Assembly (NCBI RefSeq): GCF_003286415.2
Contig: NZ_CP043450.1
Span: 186,001 to 250,000, forward strand
Reading direction: 5' to 3'
DNA from: Mucilaginibacter rubeus
Lineage (GTDB): Bacteria > Bacteroidota > Bacteroidia > Sphingobacteriales > Sphingobacteriaceae
Length of the DNA: 64,000 nucleotides
Shown: one piece after another, positions 33,970-41,839 of the stretch
How the letters are laid out: the number at the start of each line of letters is the position of its first letter
How positions within the stretch are numbered: position 1 is the first letter of the stretch
Translations under genes and position numbers: made by a program
Notes under the pieces: generated by a model
What the model was told of the DNA's origin: nothing
Databases searched by the model: none
Seen by the model: the letters and a program-made list of their open reading frames with translations, nothing else

Positions 33970-34087
33970 ATTCCCTCCCCCGGGAGGGGTGCGTTAGGGT
34001 TGCGTATTGGCAGGGAGGGGTTTATACGTCTTTGCAATGACCGGCATCTCGCTGAACCCCTCCCTACACCCTCCCAGGGGAGGGAAT
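33970..34087. repeat. Interspersed CCCTCCC/GGGAGGG inverted repeat, copy 2
   Basis: The element begins ATTCCCTCCCCCGGGAGGGG and ends CTCCCAGGGGAGGGAAT, with a second CAGGGAGGGG / CCCCTCCCT pair inside. It shares layout with 28920-29029. The rest of the stretch 33832-34250 shows no gene. Confidence 0.75.
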
Positions 34088-34250
34088 CGCACGGCCCGCG
34101 CTCTTCCTTTTTATGGTCTAATGGCTATCCTGTCTCAAACAAAGACATCACAATCACTCCCTTCCTGAATTTATCTCCCTCAAAATCAATATAAAACAAA
34201 TATAAATGAAATTAAACTACTAAAACCATAGGATTTATATAATTAATTAT

Positions 34251-34258
34251 TACATTTG
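34251..34258 (+). promoter_or_regulatory. -7 promoter element of the SAM-I riboswitch transcript
   Basis: TACATTTG matches TAnnTTTG exactly, about 30 nt upstream of the riboswitch P1 stem. It indicates that the riboswitch is transcribed from its own promoter on the plus strand. Confidence 0.65.
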
Positions 34259-34287
34259 CACTGTCAACAACGACAAAGCGTTCTTTT

Positions 34288-34405
34288 ATAACTTATCAAG
34301 AAAGACTGAGGGAAAGGCCCAAAGACGTCTTAGCAACCTGTACATCCGCATAATGTAAAAGGTGCTAATTCCTGCTCCTGTGCAAAACGGGAGAGAGATA
34401 ATTAT
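34288..34405 (+). ncRNA. SAM-I (S-box) riboswitch
   Basis: The conserved skeleton is readable by hand. P1 pairs TTATC (34293-34297) with GATAA (34397-34401). P2 pairs AAGAC (34302-34306) with GTCTT (34327-34331) and encloses GAGGGAAAGGCCC with the K-turn-like purines. P3 pairs ACCT...TACAT with ATGTA...AGGT, followed by the canonical GTGCTAATTCCTGC and a P4 stem CTCC...GGGAG. It binds S-adenosylmethionine in known members. It is unusual here because no methionine or cysteine biosynthesis gene follows: the next element is a tRNA-Cys-like gene at 34457, then a TMEM220-family gene at 34710. No obvious terminator/antiterminator was found. Confidence 0.9.
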
Positions 34406-34456
34406 ATCTACACCCCACAACCGATCTGATTAAGTGATTTTTTTCTATAGTTTTCA

Positions 34457-34526
34457 AGTCGCGTGACCGAGAGGATAGGTGGGGGTCCGCAATACCCTAA
34501 ACGGCAGTTCGAATCTGCCCGCGACA
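34457..34526 (+). tRNA. tRNA-Cys-like gene (anticodon GCA) with unusual features
   Basis: Folding by hand gives a 6-bp acceptor stem (GTCGCG with CGCGAC) and a D arm ACC...GGT. The anticodon stem GGGGT/ACCCT has the loop CCGCAAT, giving anticodon GCA at 34489-34491. A 4-nt variable loop and a perfect T arm GGCAG-TTCGAAT-CTGCC complete the fold. The T loop TTCGAAT and a T at the discriminator position (34527) fit bacterial tRNA-Cys. Odd points are C rather than U at position 33, an A-A mismatch at the 1:72 position, and no encoded CCA. It may be a real minor isoacceptor or a decaying copy. It lies about 50 nt after the SAM-I riboswitch on the same strand. Confidence 0.68.
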
Positions 34527-34709
34527 TCAAATTTTCATCAGGTTCATTTTATATACATCAATTTTCCTGCCTGTTTTTGCCACTTTTTAAGTATATAAAA
34601 ACTATTTTTTGCCTTTAAAAAGTGCAAACTAAATTTCTATATTTAGCATTGCTTAACCTGCATATTAGGCGCCAAAACCAGTATAAATTATTGCAATTGC
34701 TTTTTACTT

Positions 34710-35111
34710 ATGAAAATCTTCAACATTGTATGGATTGTACTTTTTATCATCTTCGCGGGTTTACAGTATAATGATCCCGACCCATACCTTTGGATGCCTA
34801 TTTATTTGTATTGTGCCTGGTTCTGCTACCTTGCGGCAAAAAAAGAATTTTATCCAATTGGGTACGCGGTAGGTATCGCTGTTTTTACAGGCTACGCCAT
34901 CTATAAAATATTTGACAATAATGGCCTGGTAGACTGGTTTGAATACCACCATGCCGAAAGCCTTGTACAAACCATGAAAGCCGAAAAGCCATGGGTTGAA
35001 GAAGTACGTGAGTTTTTTGGATTGGTGATATGTATAGCGGTACTGGGAGCCAATTGGGTTTACGCGGTGAAAGAGCGTAAAAAAGTGCCGGTTAAAAAGG
35101 GGAAAAGGTAA
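34710..35111 (+). CDS. TMEM220-family small membrane protein
   Basis: This 133-residue protein has four predicted membrane helices and the family hallmark LQYNDPDPYLWMPIYLY near residue 18. A second short motif ENHHAES-like (FEYHHAESLVQTMKAEKPWVEEVREFFGL) lies near 80. Function is unknown. It is the first protein-coding gene after the SAM-I riboswitch and the tRNA-Cys-like gene on the same strand, about 300 bp downstream of the riboswitch, so riboswitch control cannot be excluded. Confidence 0.82.
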   Translation: MKIFNIVWIVLFIIFAGLQYNDPDPYLWMPIYLYCAWFCYLAAKKEFYPIGYAVGIAVFTGYAIYKIFDNNGLVDWFEYHHAESLVQTMKAEKPWVEEVREFFGLVICIAVLGANWVYAVKERKKVPVKKGKR

Positions 35112-35190
35112 AGATTTGCCAAGGGGCTTGTTTCAAATACCTTGAAGGCTATTACACGATCTATCCTTTAAAGCTGATCATAAATAAGCG

Positions 35191-35332
35191 ATGTCATTTC
35201 GACGAAAAAGCGTTGGGTTTGAGCTCCGGTGAGGAGAAATCTTATACACCATGCATTTTCGCTTTGCTTTGAGTATAAGATTTCTCTTTCGCCCGTACAT
35301 CAGCCCAACCCGCTGCTCTATCGAAATGACAT
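35191..35332. repeat. Interspersed palindromic repeat, family C copy 2
   Basis: The element begins ATGTCATTTCGACG and ends TCTATCGAAATGACAT, with inner arms GAGAAATCTTATAC and GTATAAGATTTCTC as in 21893-22037. Together with the next element it fills most of the gap 35112-35476. Confidence 0.8.
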
Positions 35333-35355
35333 TTTTTGACACCTGTTTTAAAATT

Positions 35356-35445
35356 TTGTCATGCTGAGGAACGAAGCATCTTCTTCGCTCTGTACAGCGG
35401 CTTTGTCTACTGAAGGAGATCCTTCGCTATCGCTCAGGATGACAA
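35356..35445. repeat. Interspersed palindromic repeat, family B copy 3
   Basis: The element begins TTGTCATGCTGAGGAACG and ends ATCGCTCAGGATGACAA. It is closely similar to 13942-14029, including the inner TCTTCTTCGCTCTGTA. Confidence 0.8.
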
Positions 35446-35476
35446 ATAGATAGGGGCGGTTTACAGAGCTTCCCTT

Positions 35477-36325
35477 TTACAAATACGACAATCCCTTAAA
35501 CTCACCATCAACATAATAAAATGGTTCAAAGCCGTCTTCGGCAAGCTCGCAGCTTACCTGCATGGTTGTAAAGGTAACGTCGCCAAAAATGTTGGCTATG
35601 GCCGAGTCGGCGGCATCATGACCGGTGGCTATTTTGACCAGGCCGTTTAATGGTACCAGTCGTGTAGCATCAAACAGAATCCATTTTCCACCAAGGTATG
35701 CCTCAAAGCAGGCATGAAAATCAGCCGGTTTAAGGTGATAGGCATAACCAGTAAAATATCTTGCCGGAATAGTTAAGGCCCGGCAAAGAGCTATACCTAA
35801 ATGCGCGAAGTCCCTGCAAACACCTGCCTGTTCAGTTACCGTATCAAAAGCGGATGTTTGCGAATTGGTTGAACCACTTAAGTACTGCACGTTTTTATGG
35901 ATCCAGTTGGTTAATTCAACTACTTGCTCAAAAGGGTTGGTTATATGCCCAAACATATTATGGGCAAGACGATATAACTTGTCCGACTGGCAATAGCGGC
36001 TCGGGTTAAGATAAGGCAACACCGGCGAAGGCAATTCCGAAACGTGGGTTTCCTGTAGCTCACTGAAATCGGCTACTTCATAACAATTATCAACTACAGC
36101 CTTGTAAGTGACTTTAATATCAGGCGTATCGGCACTCACATCAAAGCGCACTAAACGGCTTTCGCCCTGCAGCGTTTGCAGTTCTTCAAACTTAATGTAC
36201 GGCTCTAAGCTAAATTCTTCGCTTAGTATGGTTTGATTGGGGCTGCGTAATGCATGTATGTTTAAAATCAATGTGCCGGGCGACCGCACCACATATTCCA
36301 TTTGGGAAAACACATCGAATTTCAT
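35477..36325 (-). CDS. Transglutaminase-like cysteine protease-fold protein (Anbu-cluster type)
   Basis: This 282-residue cytosolic protein has an N-terminal beta domain and a transglutaminase core. The catalytic triad is visible as Cys170 (GVCRDFAH), His204 (DFHACFEAY) and Asp219 (FDATRL). It belongs to the COG1305 type commonly encoded beside Anbu genes, and here it starts 4 bp after the Anbu stop. The two other usual members of the Anbu cluster, an alpha-E (DUF403) protein and a circularly permuted ATP-grasp enzyme, are not in the window. The likely chemistry is peptide cleavage or amide transfer; the substrate is unknown. Confidence 0.9.
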   Translation of the reverse strand: MKFDVFSQMEYVVRSPGTLILNIHALRSPNQTILSEEFSLEPYIKFEELQTLQGESRLVRFDVSADTPDIKVTYKAVVDNCYEVADFSELQETHVSELPSPVLPYLNPSRYCQSDKLYRLAHNMFGHITNPFEQVVELTNWIHKNVQYLSGSTNSQTSAFDTVTEQAGVCRDFAHLGIALCRALTIPARYFTGYAYHLKPADFHACFEAYLGGKWILFDATRLVPLNGLVKIATGHDAADSAIANIFGDVTFTTMQVSCELAEDGFEPFYYVDGEFKGLSYL

Positions 36326-36329
36326 GTTA

Positions 36330-37067
36330 TCAGCTTTCTGTTTTTATTTCTTCTAATTTGTTAAATGTCGCGTCCATCCAGTCTTCCGATATATGGTCGA
36401 GGGCAAGTTTCAGTTCTTCGGCCCATTGGGTGGAGATGTGTTCCAGATCTTGCTTGTTATAACGTTGCTCAACAATATTAAAGCTATCCTTTTTATAAAC
36501 AGCAACATCTATAGGGAAATCAACATTATTTGAGCTTACCCTTGTTGAATCGAACGAAAGAAAACCTGTTTTCAACGCCAATTTCAGGCTCGAGTTTTCA
36601 TCAAGAATCCGGTTTAGGATAGCCTTGCCATGGCCCGAATTACCGATAACCACATAAGGCGCACCTTGTCCCAACTCAACCCAGTTACCTTCGGGATAAA
36701 GCAAAAACAGCTTGTGCTCATCGTCATCGCGTAATTGTCCGCCTATGATGGTATTCAGGTCAAACCGTAAGCCAGAGGCATCAAGCGATTCCTTATCTTC
36801 CTGGGCGGCACGTTTCACCTGCTCGCCAAAAGCATTCACGGCTTTGTACATTTTGTTGAACTCGGCTGTTTCCAGTAGTTCATTGAAATAGATCACTGCC
36901 TTATCGCGCACCGAACGCAAGCCACTGGTCATGATAAACAGCGAGAAGTGATCTTTTTGTTCTATTGTGATCTTCTTTTTTACAGTAGTATCAGTCCCCG
37001 AAGTTATGCGGGTGTCGGCAATGGCCAACAACCCCTCTTTAACTTTAATTCCCAGGCAATAAGTCAT
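36330..37067 (-). CDS. Anbu-type (ancestral beta-subunit) proteasome homologue
   Basis: This 245-residue Ntn-hydrolase starts MTYCLGIKVKEGLLAIADTRITSG, matching bacterial proteasome-type proteases (COG3484). After Met removal, Thr2 is the expected nucleophile, and the ADTR Asp and a Lys near 32 fit the active site. The C-terminal half shows GQGAPYVVIGNSGHGKAIL and FDSTRVSSNNVDFPIDV, typical of Anbu. It probably assembles into a ring- or helix-like peptidase. It starts a two-gene unit with the transglutaminase. No proteasome ATPase or Pup system is nearby. Confidence 0.92.
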   Translation of the reverse strand: MTYCLGIKVKEGLLAIADTRITSGTDTTVKKKITIEQKDHFSLFIMTSGLRSVRDKAVIYFNELLETAEFNKMYKAVNAFGEQVKRAAQEDKESLDASGLRFDLNTIIGGQLRDDDEHKLFLLYPEGNWVELGQGAPYVVIGNSGHGKAILNRILDENSSLKLALKTGFLSFDSTRVSSNNVDFPIDVAVYKKDSFNIVEQRYNKQDLEHISTQWAEELKLALDHISEDWMDATFNKLEEIKTES

Positions 37068-37281
37068 TTGATTAGCGAGTTCGTTATAAATTAATACCTG
37101 CCAAAGTAATCAAATAATGTGATAATTAACCTTTAAAAAGCCATCGCAGCCTTTTAGGAATTCCTGAAGTTAAATTTGAATTTAATTAACTGCCTTAAGA
37201 TATAATATCCTATCCTAAAAAGAAAGTTCACAAAGCTTATTTTGCGCAAAAATATTCCTACCTTGTTTAAAATCTATCTCC

Positions 37282-37581
37282 ATGCACTACTCGCAACAGG
37301 AAATACAACCGATTTTAACCAACCTCAATAAGAACAAATTTTATGAAAAGTTCTGCTATCAAGACTCCACGTCGAAATATAATTTGAAGTTTTCATTTGG
37401 GATGACTAAGAATGTCAAGTTTTCAATACTCCTTATTCAAGGTCACGTACAATTTCTTATAGATAGCGTCGGAGTTAATGAACTCTCTGCGGTTATAGCT
37501 AACATGCAGCATTTAAGACAAATTTTAGATACAAAAAAAACTACAATCGAAAATCAATTTAATATGATGATAAGAGATTAG
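37282..37581 (+). CDS. Hypothetical protein, 99 residues
   Basis: This soluble small protein contains a central beta region (FSFGMTKNVKFSILLIQGHVQFLIDSVG) and a helical C-terminus. The family is not recognised. No neighbours suggest a role: it is flanked by AT-rich gaps (37068-37281 and 37582-37815) that contain nothing else I can name. Codon use looks normal for the region. Its reading as a gene rests on composition and length only. Confidence 0.5.
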   Translation: MHYSQQEIQPILTNLNKNKFYEKFCYQDSTSKYNLKFSFGMTKNVKFSILLIQGHVQFLIDSVGVNELSAVIANMQHLRQILDTKKTTIENQFNMMIRD

Positions 37582-37815
37582 AAAAGCACCCCGACGAAGG
37601 ACTTAGCTAAAGAACAAAATCCACAACTGCAAATGCATAACATGGCTTTAAATAATTCGGGGCGGCATCTATATTTTTCTTTTTACCGCGCATCTAATAT
37701 TAATTGATTAGAATAATCATTTTAATAAATGCGAATTAATTTCTTAGATTTATAGTATCGCAACTTGTTAATAACCAATTATTAATAGCATCTACCTAAA
37801 ATTTTATTGTAAAAA

Positions 37816-38820
37816 ATGAACCTTAGATCAGCATCCCTCACCTTGCTATTATTTTTTACGTTGAGCTTTTCCAAAGCGCAAAAACACAATCCTATCCCTG
37901 TTATTTTTGATACTGATATTGCCGGCGATTATGACGATGTAGGCGCGATGGCGTTGTTACATGCCTTTGCCGATAAAGGCGAAGCAAAAATATTGGCTAC
38001 CATATCATGTAATGCTTTTGAAACTACTGCGCCAACCATCAGCGTGATCAATACTTATTTTGGCAGGCCCGATATCCCGATAGGGATTGTAAAAAAAGAT
38101 AAACCCAATAAAGACTGTGCGCAACGCTGGGCACAAGCTATCATAGCAGGATATCCGCATAAAATTAAATCAAACAGCCAGGCAGTTGAGGCGGTGTCGC
38201 TTTACCGCAAAATACTGGCAAGCCAGGCCGATGGCAGTGTGACCGTTATTTCGGTTGGCTTTTTTACCAACCTGGCCGATCTGCTTCGTTCAGGAGCTGA
38301 TAAATACAGCGAGTTAACAGGAGTGCAACTGGTAAAACAGAAAGTGAAAAACCTGGTATCCATGGCTACCGGCATAGGTGCTGATGGTAAAACTTTCAGC
38401 GAGTACAACGTAAATGTAGATGCAGCTTCGGCGCAGGAAGTATTTAAAAACTGGCCTACACCGATAACCTTAAGCGGTTTTGAAATAGGCGAAAAGATCC
38501 TGACGGGAATTAAGCTCACCCATAACTATTCGATACAAAACAGCCCGATAAAGGATGCCTTTCAGATTGCGCTGGACAGGGATAAAAATACAATAGGCCG
38601 TAACAGTTGGGATGAAACAGCCGTGCTAACTGCCATCAGAGGGCCTAAGCCATATTTTGCGTACCGAAAGCTTAATATGGAGATAAAGGATGATGGTACC
38701 GACGTGGTAATACCCGGCGAACGATTTTTATACCTTCAGTTTGCTATGGAACCGGGAGCTATTGCAAAAGATATTGAACAACTGATGATGCATCAGCCTT
38801 TAAAAAAGGCCAAACGGTAG
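37816..38820 (+). CDS. Secreted nucleoside hydrolase-family protein
   Basis: This 334-residue protein has a signal peptide (ending SKAQK near 22) and the inosine-uridine nucleoside hydrolase fold. The calcium-site motif is FDTDIAGDYDDVGA near residue 32; NVDAASAQEVFKNWPTPITLSGFEIG and WDETAVLTAIRG are typical later elements. It probably cleaves the N-glycosidic bond of nucleosides, here outside the cytoplasm. The secreted pyrophosphatase elsewhere in the window could generate upstream substrates, but that link is inference. Confidence 0.88.
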   Translation: MNLRSASLTLLLFFTLSFSKAQKHNPIPVIFDTDIAGDYDDVGAMALLHAFADKGEAKILATISCNAFETTAPTISVINTYFGRPDIPIGIVKKDKPNKDCAQRWAQAIIAGYPHKIKSNSQAVEAVSLYRKILASQADGSVTVISVGFFTNLADLLRSGADKYSELTGVQLVKQKVKNLVSMATGIGADGKTFSEYNVNVDAASAQEVFKNWPTPITLSGFEIGEKILTGIKLTHNYSIQNSPIKDAFQIALDRDKNTIGRNSWDETAVLTAIRGPKPYFAYRKLNMEIKDDGTDVVIPGERFLYLQFAMEPGAIAKDIEQLMMHQPLKKAKR

Positions 38821-38831
38821 TGGTTAAAAAA

Positions 38832-38849
38832 ATACCAACTACTTGGTAT
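38832..38849. promoter_or_regulatory. Inverted repeat resembling the TetR-type operators
   Basis: ATACCAA-CTAC-TTGGTAT has perfect 7-bp arms. The half-site ATACC/GGTAT is that of the three sites near 303-2736, but the spacer is 8 rather than 4, giving an 18-bp site. It lies 39 bp upstream of the small zinc-ribbon-like gene. It may be a site of a related regulator. Confidence 0.5.
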
Positions 38850-38888
38850 TGAATTTTCGGCCGATTGGTGGCACCTTAGTTTTAAATT

Positions 38889-39113
38889 ATGAGCAAACCA
38901 ATTAAAATTCAGGTATCAATTTTTTGCGAGCCTTGCATCATTTGCGGCAGCAGACCTGTAATTGCACAGGCCAAGGGTAAATTTATAGTGAGATGCGGTG
39001 CCAATCCGGATCATTATCAAACTCCGCCGGGTTTGGTTGATATTGCCAACTGGAATAAGCATAATAAGCGCGATCCTAAAATGCTTGTACCCAGTCAGCT
39101 AAGGCATGGCTGA
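38889..39113 (+). CDS. Small Lar-like zinc-ribbon protein
   Basis: This 74-residue protein has CEPCIICGSRPVIAQAKGKF followed by CGANPDHY and ends with a WNKHN-type segment. That layout (CxxCG, second Cys pair, WN) resembles the Lar restriction-alleviation family and related zinc ribbons, but the match is by eye. No restriction or defence gene is nearby. An 18-bp inverted repeat lies just upstream. Confidence 0.6.
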   Translation: MSKPIKIQVSIFCEPCIICGSRPVIAQAKGKFIVRCGANPDHYQTPPGLVDIANWNKHNKRDPKMLVPSQLRHG

Positions 39114-39863
39114 TCATTTAAAATAGCGAGTTACTACGTAGCCGATGGCTTCTTTTATGTACGTTCCCCAACCGGCCAGGGCGCCGGCATTGGGCAGGAA
39201 GTCATCGAATGATACGGCAAATCTCCGGCTTGAAAAATTGCATGGGTACGCTATAACATCAACCCCCTGCTTTTTAAATATCATCATGGAGCGGCGCATG
39301 TGAAATGCCGAGGTAACCAACAGATATGGGCCTTTAAGTTTGTGCTGTTGCAGTACTACCTTTGAAAATGCAGCATTCTCGATGGTGTTACGCGATTTGG
39401 ATTCGCTGAGTATACAACTGTCGGGTACCTGCATTTCCTTGAGTTGCTCTCTTGTCCAATCGCCCTCCCTAAATGCTGATGGCATCAAAAGACCGTTTCC
39501 TCCTGTTACCAAAATATGACTAACCTGGCCGGTTCTTTGTAATCGTACGCCCTGGATAAACCTATCGGCAGCACCATTAAAAAAGCCCCCGCCATTGCCA
39601 TCATCCGAGCTGAAACCACCCAGCACAATTGCACAAGTATATTTTTTGTCTGCCGGTACATTTATTTCCCTGATATCCCAGCACCAGCTTACAAAGTTAA
39701 TTACCAGTGGGTTGGAGAAAATATAAAGTGCGATAATACCGATAAGCAAAAATTTCCGTTTACGTTTTACGTTCTTTGAAAAAAGGGCTATCAGTAAAAA
39801 TGCGAATACCCATAAAAGCAGGTTCATTATAAATGAAAGCACTTTTGAAAATATAAAAAACAT
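39114..39863 (-). CDS. YdcF/ElyC/SanA family membrane protein (DUF218)
   Basis: This protein of about 249 residues has two N-terminal membrane helices and a DUF218 domain. The domain shows ILVTGGNGL, the conserved SRNTIENAAFS segment and LVTSAFHMRRSMMIF. Members affect envelope or peptidoglycan precursor homeostasis in other bacteria. The start at MFFIFSKVLSF is chosen because family members usually begin so; the frame continues to 39923. It is read divergently from the next small gene. Confidence 0.87.
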   Translation of the reverse strand: MFFIFSKVLSFIMNLLLWVFAFLLIALFSKNVKRKRKFLLIGIIALYIFSNPLVINFVSWCWDIREINVPADKKYTCAIVLGGFSSDDGNGGGFFNGAADRFIQGVRLQRTGQVSHILVTGGNGLLMPSAFREGDWTREQLKEMQVPDSCILSESKSRNTIENAAFSKVVLQQHKLKGPYLLVTSAFHMRRSMMIFKKQGVDVIAYPCNFSSRRFAVSFDDFLPNAGALAGWGTYIKEAIGYVVTRYFK

Positions 39864-39964
39864 ATTGTGGCTATTGTGTTTAAGTGCTTCAAATATAGAA
39901 GCTTTTAGTAAACCGGGTAACAAACTGGCATTATCATTGTCATATATCAGAAAAGAAAATTAAA

Positions 39965-40174
39965 ATGGGCTTTATCAAAACTCTTGCTATAGGTGCTGCA
40001 GTTGCTTACGGCATAAATTACGTAACCAAAAAAGGACCGGACGGTAAATCAATTATCGATAACCTGGTTGACAATGCCCCTGAATGGGCAGATCGCGCTA
40101 AAAAATACGGTGAGCTTACTTTAGAGCAAATTGCCGTACGTACTCAAAATTTCAGGGACAACAGCAGGCGTTAA
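39965..40174 (+). CDS. Small hypothetical protein with N-terminal hydrophobic segment
   Basis: This 69-residue protein has a weak N-terminal hydrophobic stretch (KTLAIGAAVAYGINYVTK) and a charged helical tail. This pattern is like small YtxH-type membrane-associated proteins, but no family is certain. It lies 12 bp upstream of the arylesterase gene and is probably cotranscribed with it. Confidence 0.7.
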   Translation: MGFIKTLAIGAAVAYGINYVTKKGPDGKSIIDNLVDNAPEWADRAKKYGELTLEQIAVRTQNFRDNSRR

Positions 40175-40186
40175 CTTACCCTGCTT

Positions 40187-40741
40187 ATGCACAATATATT
40201 ATTCTTTGGCGATAGCCTTACGGCAGGCTATGGCCTTAAAGATGTAAAGAATGAATCATTACCCGCACTAATCCAGCAAAGAATTGATGCCGGTGGTTTG
40301 GCCTATCATACAATTAACGGTGGGCTCAGCGGTGATACTACTTCAGGTGGCCTGTACAGGCTTGATTACTGGATAAACCGGCCTGTAGCTGTATTTGTGT
40401 TGGAACTGGGTATTAATGATATCATAAGGGGAATCCCGCCCCAAACTACAGCGCATAACCTGCAAACCATAATTGACAGGGTTAAACAAAGGCATCCTCA
40501 CGTTAAGATAGCCTTAATGGGTATGGAAATTCCTGCTTTTATTCCCGGTGCATTTGCTGCACAGTTTAAAGCCATTTTCCGGAAGCTTTCAGAAACAAAT
40601 CATACAGCGTTTGTCCCGTTTTATTTACAGGATGTTGCCGGTATTGCCCATCTTAACCTGCCCGATAGGCTTCATCCCAATGCCGAAGGCTATAAGATTA
40701 TAGCCGATAACGTTTGGCCGGTGATAAAAAAGTTGCTGTAA
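40187..40741 (+). CDS. SGNH/GDSL hydrolase, TesA-like arylesterase
   Basis: This 184-residue protein starts MHNILFFGDSLTAGYG, giving the catalytic Ser10 in block I; Gly (GGLSGDTTSGG), Asn (ELGINDI) and His (DRLHPN) of blocks II, III and V are all present. This is the TesA/arylesterase branch. No signal peptide is evident, unlike many members. The substrate may be short acyl esters or thioesters. Confidence 0.9.
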   Translation: MHNILFFGDSLTAGYGLKDVKNESLPALIQQRIDAGGLAYHTINGGLSGDTTSGGLYRLDYWINRPVAVFVLELGINDIIRGIPPQTTAHNLQTIIDRVKQRHPHVKIALMGMEIPAFIPGAFAAQFKAIFRKLSETNHTAFVPFYLQDVAGIAHLNLPDRLHPNAEGYKIIADNVWPVIKKLL

Positions 40742-40792
40742 ATTAATACTGAATGTGTTGGCTTTAGGCTTTAAGCATTCTGCTTTCAGCTT

Positions 40793-41839
40793 TTATACCA
40801 CTTCTTCCTTTTTACCCTGCTCTACAGTTTTCTTTTCCTGTTGATGGTCTTTTGGCTCAAGCGATTCAAAGTAGGCCTTTTTAACCACAGTTGTCATTTT
40901 ATGATCGCCGGTATGGCTCCAGCCGGGAGGCATAATAATATACAGGAACTTGTTTTTGATACCCGGGGCCTTGCGCACATCTTTAGCCAGCGCTATGATC
41001 TCGCCAAAGTAGGCATCTAAAAAGCTGTTTTTAATCATAGGGCGGCTGATGCCATATTCAATCGGGATTTTGCGGTCTTCATTTTGGAAAGTACCGAATA
41101 CTTTGTCCCATATAGGCAGCAGGTTGCAAAAATTGGTATCCATGTATAATGGGTTGCGCGCATGGTGTACCCTGTGGTGCGAAGGTGTAAGAACAATGTT
41201 ATTCAAAAAGCCAAGGCGACCGTCTTGAATAAGGTTTTCGCCGATATGGATCATTGATCCCCAGAAACCATCTATAAACATAATCACAAACAGCATTGGC
41301 GGGTTTACGCCCAGTAAAATGCAAATGCTGGTACGGATGAGATCAGCATAAGGAGCTTCAAGGAAAAAGTGCGCGAAGGTAACCGAAAGGTTCATGCTTT
41401 CGGGCGCATGATGAGTTGAATGCAGGCACCATAAAATCCTTACTTTATGTGCAAGATAATGGTACCAGAAATGCGCGAATTCCCACACGATATAACCGTA
41501 AATGAACCAGTACCAGGTAAACGTGGTTTTAAGAACGGCAAACCTTGAAAAAAAGCCGATACAGAAGCCTACCATGGCTATGGATAGCACGCTGCCTATA
41601 AAAGCATTGAGTACGTATGTCCAGAATGAGATTTTGTAATGGATTACCTTGAATTTTTTATAAAAAGCCCCCCTGATGATCTCGAATACCAGAAGTACAG
41701 GCAGCATGGGGCCTAATAAGGCTGTAATGCCGTCATAGGTGAGCAGCTTACCGTAATCGCCAGATTTGACGATGTCGTATAATCCGCCTAAGCCAAAAAA
41801 TCCTGTAATCTGATCGTATATCGCTTTTAAAAAATCCAT
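40793..41839 (-). CDS. Sterol desaturase/fatty-acid hydroxylase superfamily membrane protein
   Basis: This 348-residue integral membrane di-iron enzyme has several helices. Three histidine clusters are clear: HFWYHYLAHK near 130, HSTHH near 148 and HHRVHHARN near 216. The C-terminal 40 residues are charged (KDHQQEKKTVEQGKKEE). It probably hydroxylates or desaturates a lipid. The gene is monocistronic between two gaps. Confidence 0.9.
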   Translation of the reverse strand: MDFLKAIYDQITGFFGLGGLYDIVKSGDYGKLLTYDGITALLGPMLPVLLVFEIIRGAFYKKFKVIHYKISFWTYVLNAFIGSVLSIAMVGFCIGFFSRFAVLKTTFTWYWFIYGYIVWEFAHFWYHYLAHKVRILWCLHSTHHAPESMNLSVTFAHFFLEAPYADLIRTSICILLGVNPPMLFVIMFIDGFWGSMIHIGENLIQDGRLGFLNNIVLTPSHHRVHHARNPLYMDTNFCNLLPIWDKVFGTFQNEDRKIPIEYGISRPMIKNSFLDAYFGEIIALAKDVRKAPGIKNKFLYIIMPPGWSHTGDHKMTTVVKKAYFESLEPKDHQQEKKTVEQGKKEEVV

